From the NCBI RefSeq assembly GCF_900312975.1, contig NZ_LT990039.1, positions 2,170,001 through 2,234,000 on the forward strand: 64,000 nt of DNA. Direction: 5' to 3'. The notes beneath the pieces are model-generated. The model was given only the letters and a program-made list of their open reading frames with translations. It had not been told where the DNA came from and searched no databases. This DNA comes from Massilistercora timonensis (GTDB taxonomy: Bacteria > Bacillota > Clostridia > Lachnospirales > Lachnospiraceae). The position numbers and the translations under genes are program-made. Every line of letters starts with the position of its first letter. Position 1 is the stretch's first letter. Below are positions 62,038 through 64,000 of the stretch, piece after piece.

Positions 62038-62811
62038 ATGCGATTTCGTCCCTGTATTGACATTCACAACGGAAAAGTAAAACAGATCGTAGGCGGCAGC
62101 CTTCAGGATGAAGGGGACTGCGCCAGGGAGAACTTTGCCTCAGACCGGGAGGCGGCGGATTTCGCCAGGCTCTATCAGAAGGACGGCCTTACCGGCGGAC
62201 ATGTGATCCTTTTAAACCCGGAATCCTCTCCCTACTATTCGGAGACCAGGCGGCAGGCTTTAAGCGCCCTTGCCGCTTATCCCGGCGGCCTGCAGGCAGG
62301 CGGCGGCATTACGGCCGGGAACGCGGCGGAATACCTGGACGCAGGAGCCAGCCATGTGATCGTGACTTCCTATATCTTCCGGGACGGCCAGATCCGGTGG
62401 GAGAACCTGGAGCGCCTGCGGCAGACGGTGGGGAAAGAGCGGATCGTAATAGACGTAAGCTGCCGGAAGCGGGAGAACGCCTACTATATTGTGACAGACC
62501 GGTGGCAGAAGTTTACAGATGTGAAGCTGACAGAAGCGATTCTGGAGAAGCTTGGAAGAAGCTGTGATGAATTCCTGGTCCACGGAGTGGACGTGGAGGG
62601 CAAGGCATCTGGCGTGGAGGAAGATCTGGTCCGGCTGCTTGGCGGCTTTTCAGGGATACCGGTCACCTATGCCGGCGGCATCGGAAGTATGGCGGACCTG
62701 GAGCGGTTCCGCAAGATCAGCGGCGGGAAGCTGGATTTCACCATCGGAAGCGCCCTGGATCTCTTTGGCGGAACGATCCCTTATGAGACAGTGAAAAAAG
62801 GGATGATTTGA
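62038..62811 (+). CDS. hisA: Eukaryotic-type ProFAR isomerase HisA
   Basis: A 257-residue TIM-barrel protein with the HisA opening RFRPCIDIHNGKVKQIVGGS, whose IDIHNGKVKQIVG replaces the bacterial DLLDGKVVRL form and fits the yeast HIS6/eukaryotic HisA type known from some Clostridia. Phosphate-binding loops are GGLQAGGGIT and VTYAGGIGSMADL. It should convert ProFAR to PRFAR in histidine synthesis. No other his gene is here; it lies 33 bases behind the ligase, so operon context is odd. Confidence 0.88.
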   Translation: MRFRPCIDIHNGKVKQIVGGSLQDEGDCARENFASDREAADFARLYQKDGLTGGHVILLNPESSPYYSETRRQALSALAAYPGGLQAGGGITAGNAAEYLDAGASHVIVTSYIFRDGQIRWENLERLRQTVGKERIVIDVSCRKRENAYYIVTDRWQKFTDVKLTEAILEKLGRSCDEFLVHGVDVEGKASGVEEDLVRLLGGFSGIPVTYAGGIGSMADLERFRKISGGKLDFTIGSALDLFGGTIPYETVKKGMI

Positions 62812-62849
62812 GCTGGCTGCTATTAAGGGCTGCGGAAGGAGGAAGTGTC

Positions 62850-64000
62850 ATGCTGGATCTGAAGATCGTAAATGGAAGGGTGATCGACGGAACCGGAACT
62901 CCTGCTTATGAAGGCGATGTGGGGGTGAAAAACGGCAAGATCGTCCTGGGGTCCAGGGAAGAGGCCAGAGAGATCCTGGATGCCAGAGGGAAATATGTAT
63001 GTCCGGGATTTGTGGACGCACATTCCCACGGAGACGGCATCCTGGGGACCGTCTATGGAAGGATGTGCAAAGCCTGCCAGGGCATCACCACAGAGGTGGC
63101 CGGTCAGTGCGGAGAATCCATGGCTCCGGTGGTGCCAGGCCATCTGGAAGACCTGAAAGCCGTGGTGGCGGGCGATGTGGTAGATTATCCGGAGGAGATG
63201 GAAGGATTCACAGATTACCGGACTTATTTTAACTGGGTCAGCCGCCGGCCCCTGTCCGCCAATATCCGGCTTCTGACCGGGCACAGCAGTCTGCGGGCCG
63301 GTGTAATGGGATATCAGGACCGCAGACCGGATAAGTCTGAGATGGAGCAGATGAAAATGCTGCTACGGGAGGCAATGGAGCAGGGATCGCTGGGACTGAG
63401 CAGTGGTCTTATCTATGCGCCGGGATGTTATGCCGATACGGAAGAACTGACAGAATTGTGCCGGGTAGTGGCAGAATACGGTGGGATCTACACCAGCCAT
63501 ATGCGTAATGAGTCGGACGATGTGGTCAACGGGGTGAAGGAGGCGCTGGCCATCGGGCGGGAGGCCGGGGTTCCGGTGTTTCTCTCCCATCATAAGATCT
63601 GTGGCGTTCCCAACTGGGGGAAGAGCATGGAGACCCTGAAGCTGGTGGAAGAAGCAAGACAGGCGGGGCAGCAGGTGACCCTGGACCAGTATCCCTATCT
63701 TGCTTCCATGACCAATATGAACGCCGTGGTACCGCCGGATCATTTTGGAGAAGGGGCGGCGGCCCTGGCCAGGAGACTGGGAGAAAGAGGAAAAGAAGAG
63801 GGGCTTTGGCGTAAGATCGCCGGGGAGATCGAGAACCGGCAGGATTTTGAGAACCAGTACCGCAACTGCGGCGGCTGGGAGCACATTCTGATCTCTTCCC
63901 TTCCAGAGACGAAGGAATATGAGGGGATGACCGTGGCGGAGGCGGCCCGCAGGATGGGACGGGATGGAACAGATGCTTATCTGGAGCTTTTTGTCCGAAA
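62850..64000 (+). CDS. N-acyl-D-amino-acid deacylase / amidohydrolase, 3' truncated
   Basis: The first 383 residues of an amidohydrolase, cut by the window edge. It opens LDLKIVNGRVIDGTGTPAYE; the metal site HSHGD is at about residue 58, GITTEVAGQCG follows and then LSSGLIYAPGCYADTEEL, TSHMRNESDD and FLSHHKICG with more metal ligands. This order is that of D-aminoacylase/dihydroorotase-like enzymes which remove acyl groups from D-amino acids. AAGGAGGAAG gives the start. Exact substrate cannot be told. Confidence 0.85.
   Translation, partial: MLDLKIVNGRVIDGTGTPAYEGDVGVKNGKIVLGSREEAREILDARGKYVCPGFVDAHSHGDGILGTVYGRMCKACQGITTEVAGQCGESMAPVVPGHLEDLKAVVAGDVVDYPEEMEGFTDYRTYFNWVSRRPLSANIRLLTGHSSLRAGVMGYQDRRPDKSEMEQMKMLLREAMEQGSLGLSSGLIYAPGCYADTEELTELCRVVAEYGGIYTSHMRNESDDVVNGVKEALAIGREAGVPVFLSHHKICGVPNWGKSMETLKLVEEARQAGQQVTLDQYPYLASMTNMNAVVPPDHFGEGAAALARRLGERGKEEGLWRKIAGEIENRQDFENQYRNCGGWEHILISSLPETKEYEGMTVAEAARRMGRDGTDAYLELFVR

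Noticed and set aside
1-64000. CRISPR arrays, tRNA or rRNA genes
   Set aside because: No regularly spaced repeats, no tRNA cloverleaf with TTCGA-type arm and no rRNA sequence noticed in the intergenic regions.

Overview
The window reads as chromosomal DNA of an anaerobic gut-type Clostridia, most likely a Lachnospiraceae (relatives of Clostridium scindens, Dorea, Faecalicatena). This is inferred from the GC-rich but Firmicutes-style gene set: AAGGAGG ribosome sites, a T-box in front of pheST, split glycine decarboxylase gcvPA/gcvPB, class 3 fructose-bisphosphatase, long-form HPF, ferredoxin-dependent 2-oxoacid oxidoreductases and an eukaryotic-type HisA. There are no rRNA or tRNA genes and no CRISPR array.

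Layout. 1-3283: end of a YjiG-type membrane protein, then a LysR regulator, a YtqB/MnmM-type tRNA methyltransferase and an ATP-NAD-kinase-like protein. 3291-6365: promoter and gcvPA-gcvPB. 6428-8968: Lsa-type ABC-F ATPase (minus strand) divergent from a Nim-like flavoprotein and YjbQ. 8967-9152: a highly folded intergenic element. 9282-15194: aryl-CoA ligase - iorA - iorB - ACT - aryl-CoA ligase - ACT, a catabolic (or reversible) aromatic 2-oxoacid module. 15213-18481: secG, rnr, smpB and a small conserved protein. 18557-19665: autoregulated XRE regulator plus DUF3169-like membrane protein. 19673-20890: long palindrome and an Rpn/PD-(D/E)XK protein. 20887-22898: xpt, yihY, HAD protein. 22973-27344: XRE-cupin regulator and potABCD polyamine uptake. 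27379-29837: unknown GNAT-like membrane protein with a ThiT-like S component. 29846-36330: T-box, pheST, sppA, RDD protein, queA. 36323-38984: ArsR regulator divergent from an HMA protein and a P1B metal ATPase. 39096-45686: PBP1A, YigZ, HPF, PsiE-like protein, TypA. 45870-50668: OB-fold protein, dapA, dapB, fbp, small lipoprotein.

About 50.7-58.2 kb is a mobile-element remnant, visible by lower GC, different codon use and content: TnpV-like protein, small XRE regulator, a 12-TM protein ending in a LuxR-type HTH, an 867-residue surface protein with a SPQTGD sorting signal, a set of hairpins resembling an oriT, a MobC-like protein, and a single ORF that joins the N-terminal half of a relaxase to the C-terminal half of a large serine recombinase. 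I read this as a Tn4451-like mobilizable element collapsed by an internal deletion.

Directly after the element a second iorA-iorB-CoA ligase operon (58360-62004) begins, followed by eukaryotic-type hisA and the start of an N-acyl-D-amino-acid deacylase that runs off the window. Together the two IOR clusters, glycine decarboxylase, polyamine uptake and the deacylase point to an amino-acid-using fermentative lifestyle, in which arylpyruvates are oxidised to aryl-CoA with reduced ferredoxin, and aryl-CoA is interconverted with the free acid.

All functional names come from reading the sequence and remembered family features; no database search was run. Promoters and operators are consensus matches only.
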